Below the pieces are notes generated by a model. That model saw only the letters and a list, made by a program, of their open reading frames with translations. It ran no database searches and was not told the origin of the DNA. A program made the translations under genes and the position numbers. From Chlorella sorokiniana (Eukaryota > Chlorophyta > Trebouxiophyceae > Chlorellales > Chlorellaceae), in assembly GCA_025917655.1 (NCBI GenBank), contig CP084611.1, positions 3,100,001 to 3,164,000 of the forward strand: a DNA stretch of 64,000 nucleotides, written 5' to 3'. Shown piece after piece: positions 1-10,512 of the stretch; positions within the stretch are counted from its first letter, which is position 1, and each line of letters begins with the position of its first letter.

Positions 1-174
1 GGCCCCAACCCACCCTGAAAGTGCTCGTCGAAGCCCAAGAGACGCGGGATCAAAAACTGCAAACGGGCGTCACCACATGTCGGAATCACATTGCCTGGAG
101 GCGGTTAAGAACTCATCAGCATCACATAGCCAACATGAACCCCTGGATGCCAAAAGGCACCACAGGTTCTGAAG

Positions 175-1149
175 CTAGCCCACCGTGAACAGCGTCTTCA
201 CCACCCGGAGCTCAGTGTCCGTCACATTGCACGAAATTTGGACAGGCGCGCCGCTCTGATTGGAGTTCAGGGTGAAGAACCATCCTCTGTCGGGGCCGGG
301 CGCATACTGCATTGGCGCAGGGAATGGCCTCACTGTTGTGAGCAGCATGGCGACAACTCCTCATCAGCCAGGACCTCAAGCAGGCGCCCGGGGCAACATG
401 TGCTGGGCGTGAAACCCACGCGAGCTGTTTGCGTGTGGTGCCCTCCCCAGCGCTGTTCTTGTTGGGGTCGTGGTAGGCAGACCACTCCTGCCGCGCATCC
501 GCGGCATCCAGCACGCCCGCGCACTCCACGGCGCTCAAAGCAAAGGTCTGCAGACGGCAAGCCATGGCCAAATATTGTTTGCAAAAGCTTCTGTAACTTA
601 ATCTTCTTTGAAGCAAGTCCTCGGGCATCGGCTGCCCATTGGCGGGCGCACCTCCTTGCGACTCCAGTCGTACGTCTGCGTGCCCACGTTCGGGGCAAAC
701 TCCAGCAGCACCGTGCCCTCACGCTGGATTGCCAGCCCACTGCTCTTGGCCTCCCAGGTGGGTTTGATGACCTTAATTGCCATGGCTGCCTTGCCCTGCG
801 GTGTGGTTTGCATGCGGACACAGAGAAGGTGCAGACCTGCCCAGGAGGCGGACAGGAGGGGGCGGGAGGCGGGAAGCGCTGCGATGCGGTGCTGGGGAGC
901 CTTGTCCCTTTCAGCCACCTTGTAGATTGTGTAGTCGGTGTACACGTTCAGCCGGCTCTTGGTGTCGTCGTCCCAGTAGGGAGCAGCGGTGGACTGCACC
1001 CGCAGCGTGTGGCCGGGCGACCGATGCTGAACCGGCTGCACTGGCAAGATCCATGGCAACGTGGATGGGCGCAACAGCCTAAGCGCAGGTCCAGCGCCTG
1101 CAGTTCGCACAGTGCTTCCAAACGTTTGAAATAGGCAAGGGAACGCCAT
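175..1149 (-). CDS. WHY: Whirly family single-stranded DNA-binding protein
   Basis: Whirly proteins bind single-stranded DNA in plastids, mitochondria and nucleus and protect organelle genome stability. Four exons fit with phase-0 GT-AG introns: 1149-919, 795-652, 547-416 and 306-175, giving about 212 residues, normal for the family. The conserved start VYTDYTIYK is followed across the first intron by GKAAMAIKV, which rebuilds the family's KGKAA DNA-binding motif. Later come LLEFAPNVGTQTYDWSRKE and LSAVECAGVLDAAD, then a short C terminus ending KTLFTVG. The first ~65 residues are rich in R, S, A and P and look like an organelle transit peptide. An in-frame ATG further upstream (1242) exists, but the one at 1149 gives the more transit-like N terminus. 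The third donor (GTTTCA) is weak, but that join keeps the family's spacing. Confidence 0.85.
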
Positions 1150-1320
1150 GGCCGTTGTTGTAAAGCAGAAAGTCAGGTTGTTGACGCCATCAGAGGGAGT
1201 TGGACTATTGGTTTGGCCTGGAGGAGATGGCGGCGCCGCCACTTGGTACAGCTGGCATATGAGCTACACGCTAACGCTTTGCCACGGATTCCTCTTTCAA
1301 ATCAAAGCTTTTCCATGGTT

Positions 1321-2140
1321 TCAATCAAACCACCGCTTCAATGCGGCACCTGGGCTGGCTGCGGCTCCCCCTCTCTTGGACCCAGCGGCGGCTGGCGCGT
1401 CAAATAGCTTGGCCAGGTACTGCGTGGCAAGCTTGTCAACGTTGTCCGTCGCCTCCTTCTTGCGCATCTTCCTAGACCGCACCTCGCCTGCACAGCATAC
1501 GGTGCACAGCTTCACTCCAGGCCTGCCTGGCTCCCAAACCAGGCAACACTGATGCACCACCATGTCAGGCAGCACCGGGTACATGCACAGCAAACAAGGC
1601 TCACCTGCAGGCTCAGCATCTGCCAGCTTATCTATCAACTCATCAGCTGAGCGCTTGCGCTGCCGGGCCTGCTGCTCATGCTGCAAGGCCGCCTGTGCCT
1701 TGGCCGCCCTGGTGTTCACACCAGGCTTGGCAGGCCGCTGCTGCTGCTTTGAGCCCGCGCCCTTGGCCAGCTGGGCTGGCTTGCTGGCGGACGCAGCTGG
1801 GGCCTTGCCTGCGGGCACTGCATGGGCGGGCCCTGCAGCAGCACCCGGCTGCCCCTCCAGCTTGCGCTTCCGCTGCTCCCTGCGCTTGGCAGCCCGGCTC
1901 TTCTCCCCTGCGTGGCTGCTCCAGTGGAGGCACCCACACCTTCGCCCTCCTCCAGGCTTTCCTGCTTGCGCCGCTCCTTCAGCATGAGGCGCCGCTCCTT
2001 TCTCAGTTGGCGCTTCGACTTGGGCGCGGGCGGCTCCTCGCCCTCGCTGTCGCCTCTGGCCTGCTGCCCCTGCATGGCGGTGGCACGCGCCCCTGCGGCG
2101 GCACTCCCTGCCGCACCGTCCGGCCCACCCGCCTCCTTGC

Positions 2141-2179
<39 letters not shown>

Positions 2180-5100
2180 GCTGCTTGGCAAGCTTGGCCT
2201 CCCGCAGCTTCAGCGCTTTGACGTTCTCCAGGGCAAACTCCACGATGGGGCGCTTGTCCTGCGGGGGACGTGGGGTGCCGCGGTTGGTGGCAAGGAGGGG
2301 GCGGGCATCCCTTGGCATGCAAGTTGCATGCACGCAACCCCAGCCTGCTGGACAGGAGCCTGCCTGCCCGGGCGCCCGCCAGTCCAGCTGCCGCACCTTG
2401 GTGAATGTGGAGGGGTTGTTGTTGAGCTGGCGAAGCGCGCACAGCGCATGTTCGTGATCCGTGAACTCGACAAAGCCGATGCCCTTGCTGCGTGGAACGC
2501 CGTCGGCGCCTGCCCGCTCCTCGTCGACCAGGATCTTGGCCTGACGCACCACGGGGCGGCCTGCCTGGCGCGCTCCTTGACCTGCGGGCACGAGGCAGGG
2601 CGGGCGGCGAATGCCAGGTTTGAGGGGACGGGAGGGTGCCCCGACCGGCACGCGGCTGGTCGGCTGTCGGGCCTGCCGCCATGCGGCCGGGCCGCACACA
2701 CTCACCGCAGCAATGAAGCAGGCCTTGAGCTGCTTCTCGGTCCAGGAGGGCGGGATGTTCCGCACGCTCAACCGGGTGTCGCTGACCACAAAGTTGGGGC
2801 TGCGCAGCTTCAGCTTCTTTTCCTCTGGGGTGGGGCAACAGCGGCGCAGGCAAACGCGTGACGCGCAACCTCCACCTGCGTGGCGCTGCCCAAGGCCCGG
2901 CTGCTGGGCGTGCGCGCTCCCGACCCACGCAGCTGGCCAGCAATGGCCGCCCCGCGCGCCCCTTCCTCTTCACCCCAGCCACTCCAGCCAACACACACCT
3001 GCCGCGCGTTTGCGCTTGGCCCTGTCCCCTGCCGCCATGTCCTCCCAGGCGGGAGACCCCTCAGCAATCTGGCCCTCCTTGGCCAGCGCCAGCGGCGGCT
3101 GTCCCGAGGCCCCCGCTCAGCAGCCTTTGCCGCCGCCAGCGCGCGCACGTCCTGCTGCCCCAGCGCCAAGTCCACCTCGGCCACACGCCCCGCTATGACA
3201 ACCCCAGGGCCCTGCTTCAGCCTGCACAAGGGGATGGCAGCGCAGCAGAGCCTGTGGAACCAGCAACTGTGTGTGCCCCACGCACGCTTTCCCAGTTCTC
3301 TCCGCCCCCTATGTGTGCAGCCCACTGCGCTTCTGGCCTGTGCAGCAGCACCCACCTGCCCTTGGCGCAAGCCTCTGCCGCCTTGTCCGCTGCCGCACGC
3401 GTGTAGTAGTCAACAAAGGCGGTGCCCTTGAGCTTGCCCGACGCCTTGTCCACCACCAGACGGCAGGAACGCACGGGGCCATAGGCCTACAAGGGAGGGC
3501 ATTTTAACGGCTGTAAGAACCAGCGGGCAACCCAAAGTGCGCAGTAGCCGCACAGCATGACCAGGCACACGAGGCCTCCCCCTCCCACACTCCACGCAAC
3601 CCCACCTTAGCATGCCCACCCACCCCACCTTCATCTTGGTGAAAACCTGCTCCTTGGTCACATCTAGCGGCAAGCTGCGGATGAACACGGTGGCGCCCTC
3701 CTCAGGGGTGCTCGCCCAGGCTGCTGCCCGCCCGGCACCCCGCCGCAGCCGCAGCACCAGCCTTTTCTTGCAGCTGCTTGCGGCTGAAGGGATCGGCGGC
3801 CGCAGCCTGCTGAGCCACACCCCTGGCCTTCCCGTCGCCCTCCTCTTCCTTGCTTCCCTCCTCGCCGTCTTCGCTGTCCAGATCGCTGTTAGCGCTGGCC
3901 TCCTCAGCGTCATCTGCTTCGCTATCCGAGAGCTCCGCTTCCTCATCTGACTCATCCGACACCCCCGCTCCGGCTGCCTCCTCCCCTCCCTCGTCAGCCT
4001 CCTCATCAGAACTCAGAATGCCGTCAATCACGCTGGCCAGCATGCGCCGCTCCTGCTCAGGCTCCACGGCGGTTGCAGCCCCTCCGTCTTCCTCCTCGTG
4101 CCCCTGTGTGGCAGCACAGGCAACGGGCACATCAGTTGTAGGCTGGCGCAGCGAAAGCACCACCCAATGTTGAGAGATGCTCAGACCATGCACAGCCAAC
4201 GGCATTCGTGCATGGTTGGTGCCATAATGGGGTGGGGTGGGGTCGCTCTGGGTGCGTGCCAGCTCACCAGCGTGGCCGGCGGGCCCGCCCCTCGTCATCC
4301 GAGTCGAGGCCCAGCGCCTCCGCAATCTCCTGCCGCCGCAGGCCAGCCAGCTTGTCGTCCAGGCTGGCTGGCGCCTCCTTCGCGCTCTCCCCGGCTGCGC
4401 CGCAGGCCCATACTGAGCCTTGCTCAGCGCCCAGTCCACCGCCACGGGCCGCCCCGCGATGGCTGTGCCGTTGACCAGCTGGATGGCGCGCTCGGCGTGC
4501 GTCCGGCAGGTGAAGCCCACAAACGCAAAGCCGCGGCCGCGGCCGCCAGTGCTGCGCGGCAGGGTCAACTCCCACACGAAGCCGGCGGGGGCAAACGCCT
4601 GCCGCACAAGATCTTCGCTTGTCTACAGCAGAACGGGGAGGGACAGAGGGTGGTGTCTGTTGTGTGCATGTGGTTGGGGATCAGGGGTCGCCTGCAATTA
4701 ATAAGCTGTCGGAGGGCGAAAGTGACAGACGAGCTCCTTCTCCCACATACAGGGCCGCACCCACACAGACCAGGGCCACGCCTACCGTGAACGGCAGGTT
4801 GCGCACAATCACGCGCCAGCGCTTGTGGTGCAGCCCATCCCCAGACAGCTGCCGCGCCCAGATGGGGCAGCCGGTGGCGGCGACGCTCTTGCCGCCCTTC
4901 TTGCCCCCTGCAAGCGGTCGCCGCCCGCGGTCTGTCCATGCAGTTTCGTCACGGCGTCGGTGGCCTGCTTCACCGTCTTGTACACCGCCAGGAAGGCCTC
5001 GCCGCTGCAGCCGTCCCGCTGCAGCATGTACTTGCTGGCCATGCCGTCGGGCACTGCCTCAATCACCTCCTCCACCTCCCCCGCTGCATGGGCCATCTGC

Positions 5101-5740
5101 ATCGCCACTGCCATTGCCTCCTGCGTCAGCCCACCAACGACCACTGTGCGCACCCACTTGTGCTTGGCCTCCGCCGCCGCAGCTGCTGCAGGGTTGGCCT
5201 TGGCGGCAGGCCTGGACGCGCGTGGCTTCTTGGCAGCAGGCGGCTGAGAAGCTACATTGTCTGCTGCTGCTTCACCCGGCTGCTGGTCCTGCTGCTGTTG
5301 GGGAAGGGCGACCGCAGCCTCCTGCTTGCGCTTCTTGCGCTCTTCAAACGGGGCGCGCTTCACTGCTCCCTCCACCTGCAAGGAATCGCATCATGCATGG
5401 TGGGCGCACACGGCACAGCTATCCGCGGCCGCAGCGGATAGCTGTTAATGGAACTGAAGGTTGCAGAGCCATACATCTTGGCAGGTCATTGCGCAGCGCA
5501 CCTTGAGCTTGCGGCCAGCGAGCTCCTTGCCGTGCAGGTCAGCCGCCGCCCGTGCGGCGTCCTCTTGCACGGAAAACTGGACGAAACCAAAGCCGCGATG
5601 CGGCCCATCTTTGCCTCTCTTGACCAGAAAAGCCTTCTTCACGGGCCCAACCTCGCTGAAAAACTCTTGCAGCTGCTCGTCCGTGACACTGGCATCTATG
5701 CCCCGCACGAAGACAGTCCGCGGATCCTGTTTTTGCTGTC
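1321..5740 (-). CDS. RBM28/Nop4-like nucleolar RNA-binding protein, multiple RRMs
   Basis: Likely a ribosome-biogenesis factor of the RBM28/Nop4 family acting on pre-60S particles in the nucleolus. RRM units appear in order: VFVRGIDASVTDEQLQEFF with RGFGFVQF (about 5720-5500), a second with TVVVGGL (about 5150-4900), a third with WRVIVRNLPFT and GRGFAFVGF (about 4820-4420), a fourth with TVFIRSLPLDVT and GTAFVDYY (about 3690-3390), and a fifth with LSVRNIPPSW and GIGFVEF (about 2780-2400). A long D/E/S acidic stretch lies between RRM3 and RRM4 (about 4050-3830). The tail is lysine/arginine rich, has a Q12 run, and ends LKRWFD, matching the RBM28 C-terminal signature. A stop lies just upstream of RRM1 in frame, so a first exon exists beyond an acceptor near 5731; I could not place it. 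The frame slips once at the CCCC run 1905-1908. Confidence 0.8.
2142..2177. repeat. (CTG)12 triplet repeat, polyglutamine on the minus strand
   Basis: Twelve uninterrupted CTG units. On the minus strand they read CAG and encode Q12 in the lysine-rich C-terminal region of the RBM28-like gene. Confidence 0.9.
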
Positions 5741-6329
5741 TTCAGGCATACTGACAACGAAGATGACGTCTCAAGTTTGTTGCTGGCTTGTCAGTGCGAG
5801 ACAACATGCATGGAACCAGCATGCATGAGCGCCTGGGGGCGATGTAACTCGCCCTTACGTCATTCAGGCAGTGCCTCTCATATACAAAACCGTGTGCGAC
5901 GACCCCAGCATTCGTTGTACCCCTCCTTTTGTACTGCTTGCCAACCGATGTCCCACTCATGGCAGAAGGGCAGCTTGTGTATCCGTACGCAAGATACAGT
6001 GCACATGGCATTGCAACTCGAGGTATCATTGAACACTGGCAGAGAAGTAGCACTGTCGCGTCACTGGCTGAATGTGGCGGGCGCGACTAGCGACGTGCAC
6101 ACTGTGCGTGGCAGGCTCAGCGGGCTACTGGCCCTAGCCCCCGAGGCGCGCTAGAACTCGCGTGATTATCAAGCTTTATTTATGTGCCAACATTTGATTG
6201 AGCCAGCTTCACTCTGGACTTTGCGGATCACAAGTGCACTTGAAGCGACAGCATTGTCACCATTGCAGCGGTGTTGGGGATAAGGGACACTATTAGATTC
6301 AATTGCCGTCACCGATTGTGCCACTAGGG
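5741..6329. promoter_or_regulatory. Divergent intergenic region, RBM28-like (-) / capping enzyme (+)
   Basis: About 590 bases between the first recognisable RBM28 exon and the capping-enzyme start. It must hold the unplaced first RBM28 exon and both promoters. It is less GC-rich than its flanks. I see no clear TATA box or repeat. Confidence 0.4.
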
Positions 6330-9300
6330 ATGAAGCGGGGTGCGGAAGATGGCCCCGCTGAAGAGGGTCTGGCAAAGCGAGGGGCGGTTGAAGGTCTGGA
6401 GGTGAGAATGTAGAGTGCTGAAACGGACAATGCTGGTAGCGCCGGGCGCCGCGCCTGTGCACCTCTTTGCCGCCCGCCCGCTGCCACCGCCGTTCCGACT
6501 CGCACCCTGCGGCTTGCGCCCTGCCCACAGGGGGACCCGGCGGCGCCGGCAGCACATGATCAGGGCGATGATGAGCTGGATGACATGGGCATCCCTCAGG
6601 GCTGGCGCGAGTGTCCTGCTATGGGCCGCCTCGTGGAGCGCTTGATCCCCATGAAGGTCCCCCTCGCGCGCGCGCTTCGACAGCCACATCGCTGCTGAGC
6701 ACCGCTTCAACATAGACGATGCTGTGGCCATGGCGCGGCGTGCGGTCAAGTACGTGAAATTTGAGGCTGTTGTGCAGCCGGGGCCAGACGAGGCGGCAGG
6801 GCCTGGAGGCCAGCCGCCCGCGCCGCGTCGGGTGGAGCTGCCAGCGGAGGTGGCCCTGGTCATAGACCTGACCAACAGCTCACGCTACTACGACGCACAG
6901 CAGTGGATGCACCACGGAATACAGTACATCAAGGCAAGCTGCAACAACTGCAGCACGCGCTGGAGGCGCCCCCGCCGTGGCTTTCGCAGCGCTGATGAAC
7001 TGCGCGCCGCCGGTCTTCCCCCCGCACCTGCAGATCCCGTGCCGCGGCCGAGGGCAGCCTCCGCAGCCCGAGGCAGTGAACGACCTGTGCTGGGAGATTC
7101 GCTCCTACATGAACCGCTGCCCGCAGGGCGTGGCCCTCATCCACTGCACCCACGGCTTCAACCGCACCGGCTACATGGTGGCCTCGCTGCTGGCCCGCAG
7201 CTTGGGCTGGGTGATACCCAAGTGCCTGGATGTCTTCCGGAGGGCTCGTGAACCAGGCATCTACAAGCATTTCTACATCAGGTGGGCCACCGGCTTGCGA
7301 GTTTGCGGGGATACCGGCTTGCTGCGTGGGGTCTAGAGCAAGCCATGGAAGTGGGCAAGCAGCCTTACATGCTGGTGATAGTGGGGAGGGGAATGTTGTG
7401 TGGGGTCGACCTGCTGTTTGAGGCGTGTGCCTCAGCAGGAAGATGCACAGCGGTTTCATCGATGCTGTGGTTGTCTTGCCCTGCAGGGATCTGTTCCGGT
7501 ACTACCACGAGCGCCTGCCCAGAAACTTTCCCTTCCCCAGCCAGCCGCCCTGGAAGGCGGGGGACTCACCAGAGCACGAAGATGAGGTGGAGGAGGATGA
7601 CCCGCATGCGGAGCTACGCCACGACGACCCGCTTGGGGAGGGGGTGAGCTTGGGGAGGGGGTCAGGAGGGGCCCACTGGTGCAGCATAGCGGGGCGGAGC
7701 AGTGACCTGCGCAGCAAGGTCACTGGTGCTCATGGAGCAATCCCTTTCAACTCTGTGCGCCCGCTGCCCCTGCAGGTGGATATCCCCGAGGCGCAGGATG
7801 TGCAGCAGACCATCATGAACCTCATCCTGGGCTTTGACCCCTACCGCACCCGGGTGTGGCTGCCCGGCTCCCAGCCCGTCTCCTTGGACTCCACCAACCT
7901 GAAGCTGCTCAAGGAACTCAACTACTGGTGCGTGGAGGGGTGGTGGGGCTGCCCGCGCATTCTACGCATGCAGCCGTCCGTCTTGCGCTGCCACTATGTG
8001 CAGTCGATGATGTTGCAATCCTAGTGTTTGTCGCACTTGCTGCTTCCCTCCTGCCATGGACCGTCCTGAGCCAGTTCCTCTGACCTCAACCAGCCTGCCC
8101 TCCTGCCCCAGGGTGACCTGGAAGGCCGACGGCACGCGCTACATGCTGCTGCTCTGCCGCTACGGCACATACCTTGTGGACCGCAAGTTTGCCGTCACGC
8201 GCGTGCAAATGCGGTGGCCCACGCCGCGGGTGTCGGGCAGCACCTGAAAGGCCCTGTGGGGCCCTCACACCATTTGGTGAGCGTTGTTCGCTGCGTGCCC
8301 TCTTGCCAGCTGTTGGCCACGTTCCAACAGCAGCCAGCCCACCCTCGCAAACCCCGTTATATGACATCCACACTTAACCCCCCGCCCCCTCCCTTCCCTT
8401 CCCCCGGCTCTCCACTCTGCAGACGGTGCTGGATGGCGAGATGGTTGTGGACGAGGTGCTGCAGGAGGGTCGGTCGGAGCGCCGCTTCCTGGCCTACGAC
8501 ATCGCCGCCCTCAATGGGATGCCCCTGGTGGACAGGCCCTTCATGGTGGGTGCCATGCCCCGGAGGGGGAGGGGCGGGCTGCCGCGCGAACTGAACGGAA
8601 TGGTTGCGCTGCCGTCCTATGCTGTGCGGGAGCGCACATGCAGCACTTCACCCGCTCGTGCTGCTGCCGCTTGGCTGCTGCCGTGTGCAGGAGCGCTACA
8701 AGATGATCCAGAAGTGGGTGATCGAGCCGCGCAAGGTGGAGGAGGCCGCCATAGCCAAGGGAGAATGGACGTGCCAGTACCAGTATCACAAGGCAAGCGC
8801 CATAAGCCACTCTGTGAATCCGTGAGCCGCCACCCCTGGCACCCCACCTCACGCCGCATGCAGCTGCAATGACAGGGGGCCTCCTTCTTTGCCCTTCGTA
8901 CTGCTCAAGCCCCTCTTCGCCATGTTGTTTGGGACATGGCTGAGTTTCTCATTGACAAAGTGGGCGACTGGAGGCCAGATGGCAGTCCAGATGCAGGGCG
9001 TACGCGCCCCCAGCTGACGTGCAACACCCTCATTGTCTTGTGCCGCTCTCCTTCACCCGGTGCAGGAGGCATTCCGTGTGCGGCGCAAGGGCTTCTGGCC
9101 CCTGACCAAGACTGCGTCCCTGCTGCACGACTTCTCCAAACAGCTCACTCACGAGTCTGACGGCCTCATCTTCCAGCCGGCCATGGTGAGAGCCCCTCCC
9201 CACAGTCAGCCAAATTTGCCAGCTGCACTTGCGCTGCTTGCTTGCTTGCTTCTTCTGTCAGCTGGGGCAGGTTCTGCCTGCTGGGGAGCTGCTGCCCACG

Positions 9301-10126
9301 TGCGCCCTGCGTCCCCGCCCCAGCACAGGAGCCCTACGTCCCGGGCACCTGCCAGGAACTGTTGAAATGGAAGTACGCCGAGCTGAACAGCGTGGACTTC
9401 CGCCTGCGCAACCACCCCCAGCACGGCTGGCAGCTGGAGCTGCTGGAGACGCGGCGGGGAGGCTTGCCCGAGGGGCGCCACCGAGGCTACAACGCTCTGC
9501 CAGGTGGGGGCGCGGGTGGCCCCGCTTTGGGGCCGGCAGCTGGCAAGCGTCGCTGCGTGCCTGGGCTGGGAGCTGCCCGGGCCCCGGGGGTATGGCAGGC
9601 ACGTAGCCAGGCAAGCCTTGCAGCTTTCCACCCTCCTTTCCCCCGCTCCCCCCCCCCAGGCGCGCGCGTGGAGTTCCCCGAGGGCGTGGAGCCCTCGATG
9701 TACGACATGCGGATCATCGAGTGTTCGTACGACGCGGAGCAGCAGGTGGGGCTGCTGGGTCTTGGGGCAGGGCGCCCTGCAGCCGGAGCCTCACCATCGC
9801 TTCATCGATTGCCTCGCCGCTCGCAGGTCTGGCGATTCTTGAGGGAGCGGCACGACAAGGACACCGCCAACGCGTACCACGTGTATGAGTCGGTGGCGCG
9901 CAGCATAGAGGTGTGTGGGCGGGGGGGCGCGTGTGTGTGGGGTGGGTGGGTGGGTGGGGGCGACTGCGGACCCTGTGAAAGCAGCTGTGCACATGGATGA
10001 CCATGCCCCTCCCTGCACCTGCAGGACAACATCCAGGGGGAGGAACTGCTGCAGTACATAGACGAGGCGTTGCAGCTGCCGCTGTATGACCAGGAAACCG
10101 GGCGGGCGGGGCAGCAGGCGGGCTAG
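6330..10126 (+). CDS. mRNA capping enzyme: RNA 5'-triphosphatase plus guanylyltransferase
   Basis: Bifunctional nuclear enzyme that removes the gamma phosphate of nascent mRNA and then transfers GMP to form the cap. Exon 1 (6330-6401) starts MKRGAEDGP and joins in phase 0 at 6531. The N-terminal domain carries GWRECPAMGRLVERLIP, VIDLTNSSRYY and the cysteine-phosphatase loop HCTHGFNRTGYM (about 7142-7177), the catalytic HCx5R. The C-terminal nucleotidyltransferase has TWKADGTRYM, whose lysine (codon 8121-8123) is the expected GMP-linked residue, then VLDGEMVVDE, FLAYDI, SDGLIFQP and LLKWKYAELNSVDF. The last exon ends QAG and stop at 10124-10126. This is the metazoan/plant architecture, not the fungal tunnel-type triphosphatase. 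Frame breaks once in the (GC)5 run near 6666-6675, between KVPLARA and FDSHIAAEHRF; one GC unit missing would restore it. Confidence 0.88.
9939..9960 (+). other. Intronic G-quadruplex-type motif
   Basis: Five G-runs (4,3,3,3,5 bases) separated by single T residues, on the transcribed sense strand inside the last intron of the capping-enzyme gene, preceded by a GT-rich tract. It fits the usual intramolecular quadruplex rule with one-base loops. Confidence 0.7.
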
Positions 10127-10512
10127 CGGCAGGATGCAGGGGACAGCAAACTGTGATGCACATGGCTTTGTGCACCCTGCATCGCAGTCTGTTTGAGGTG
10201 ATGCGTTCCCCCTTTGCGCACTCCTCCTGTGGGTTTGACTCAAGACCCTGAGATCTGTTCACAGCGGGTGGTCATGGTTACATTTAGAAGGTTGTCTTCA
10301 AGACGATAATTGCGGCGGCAGGGATGAAGAGCGTGGTGGCACAGCAGTGAAAACGCGCCGTCAGAGCTGGTCAATGCATGGAGCCTGTCCTAAACCTGGG
10401 GTGAATCTGTCTGGGTAGCAATCCAATGGTCATGTGGGTCTGCCTGCAGTAGTGTCTGCCTATGCGCCTGGCCCAGCGGCTGTACCGCCTCAGTACACCT
10501 GCAGCGCCAGAT

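Noticed and set aside
1322-1560. Cysteine-rich stretch in the RBM28 C terminus (CLLCMYP and CTVCC) as a separate zinc-finger gene
   Set aside because: It has no start codon of its own and leads directly into the LKRWFD ending of RBM28, so it is treated as part of that protein.
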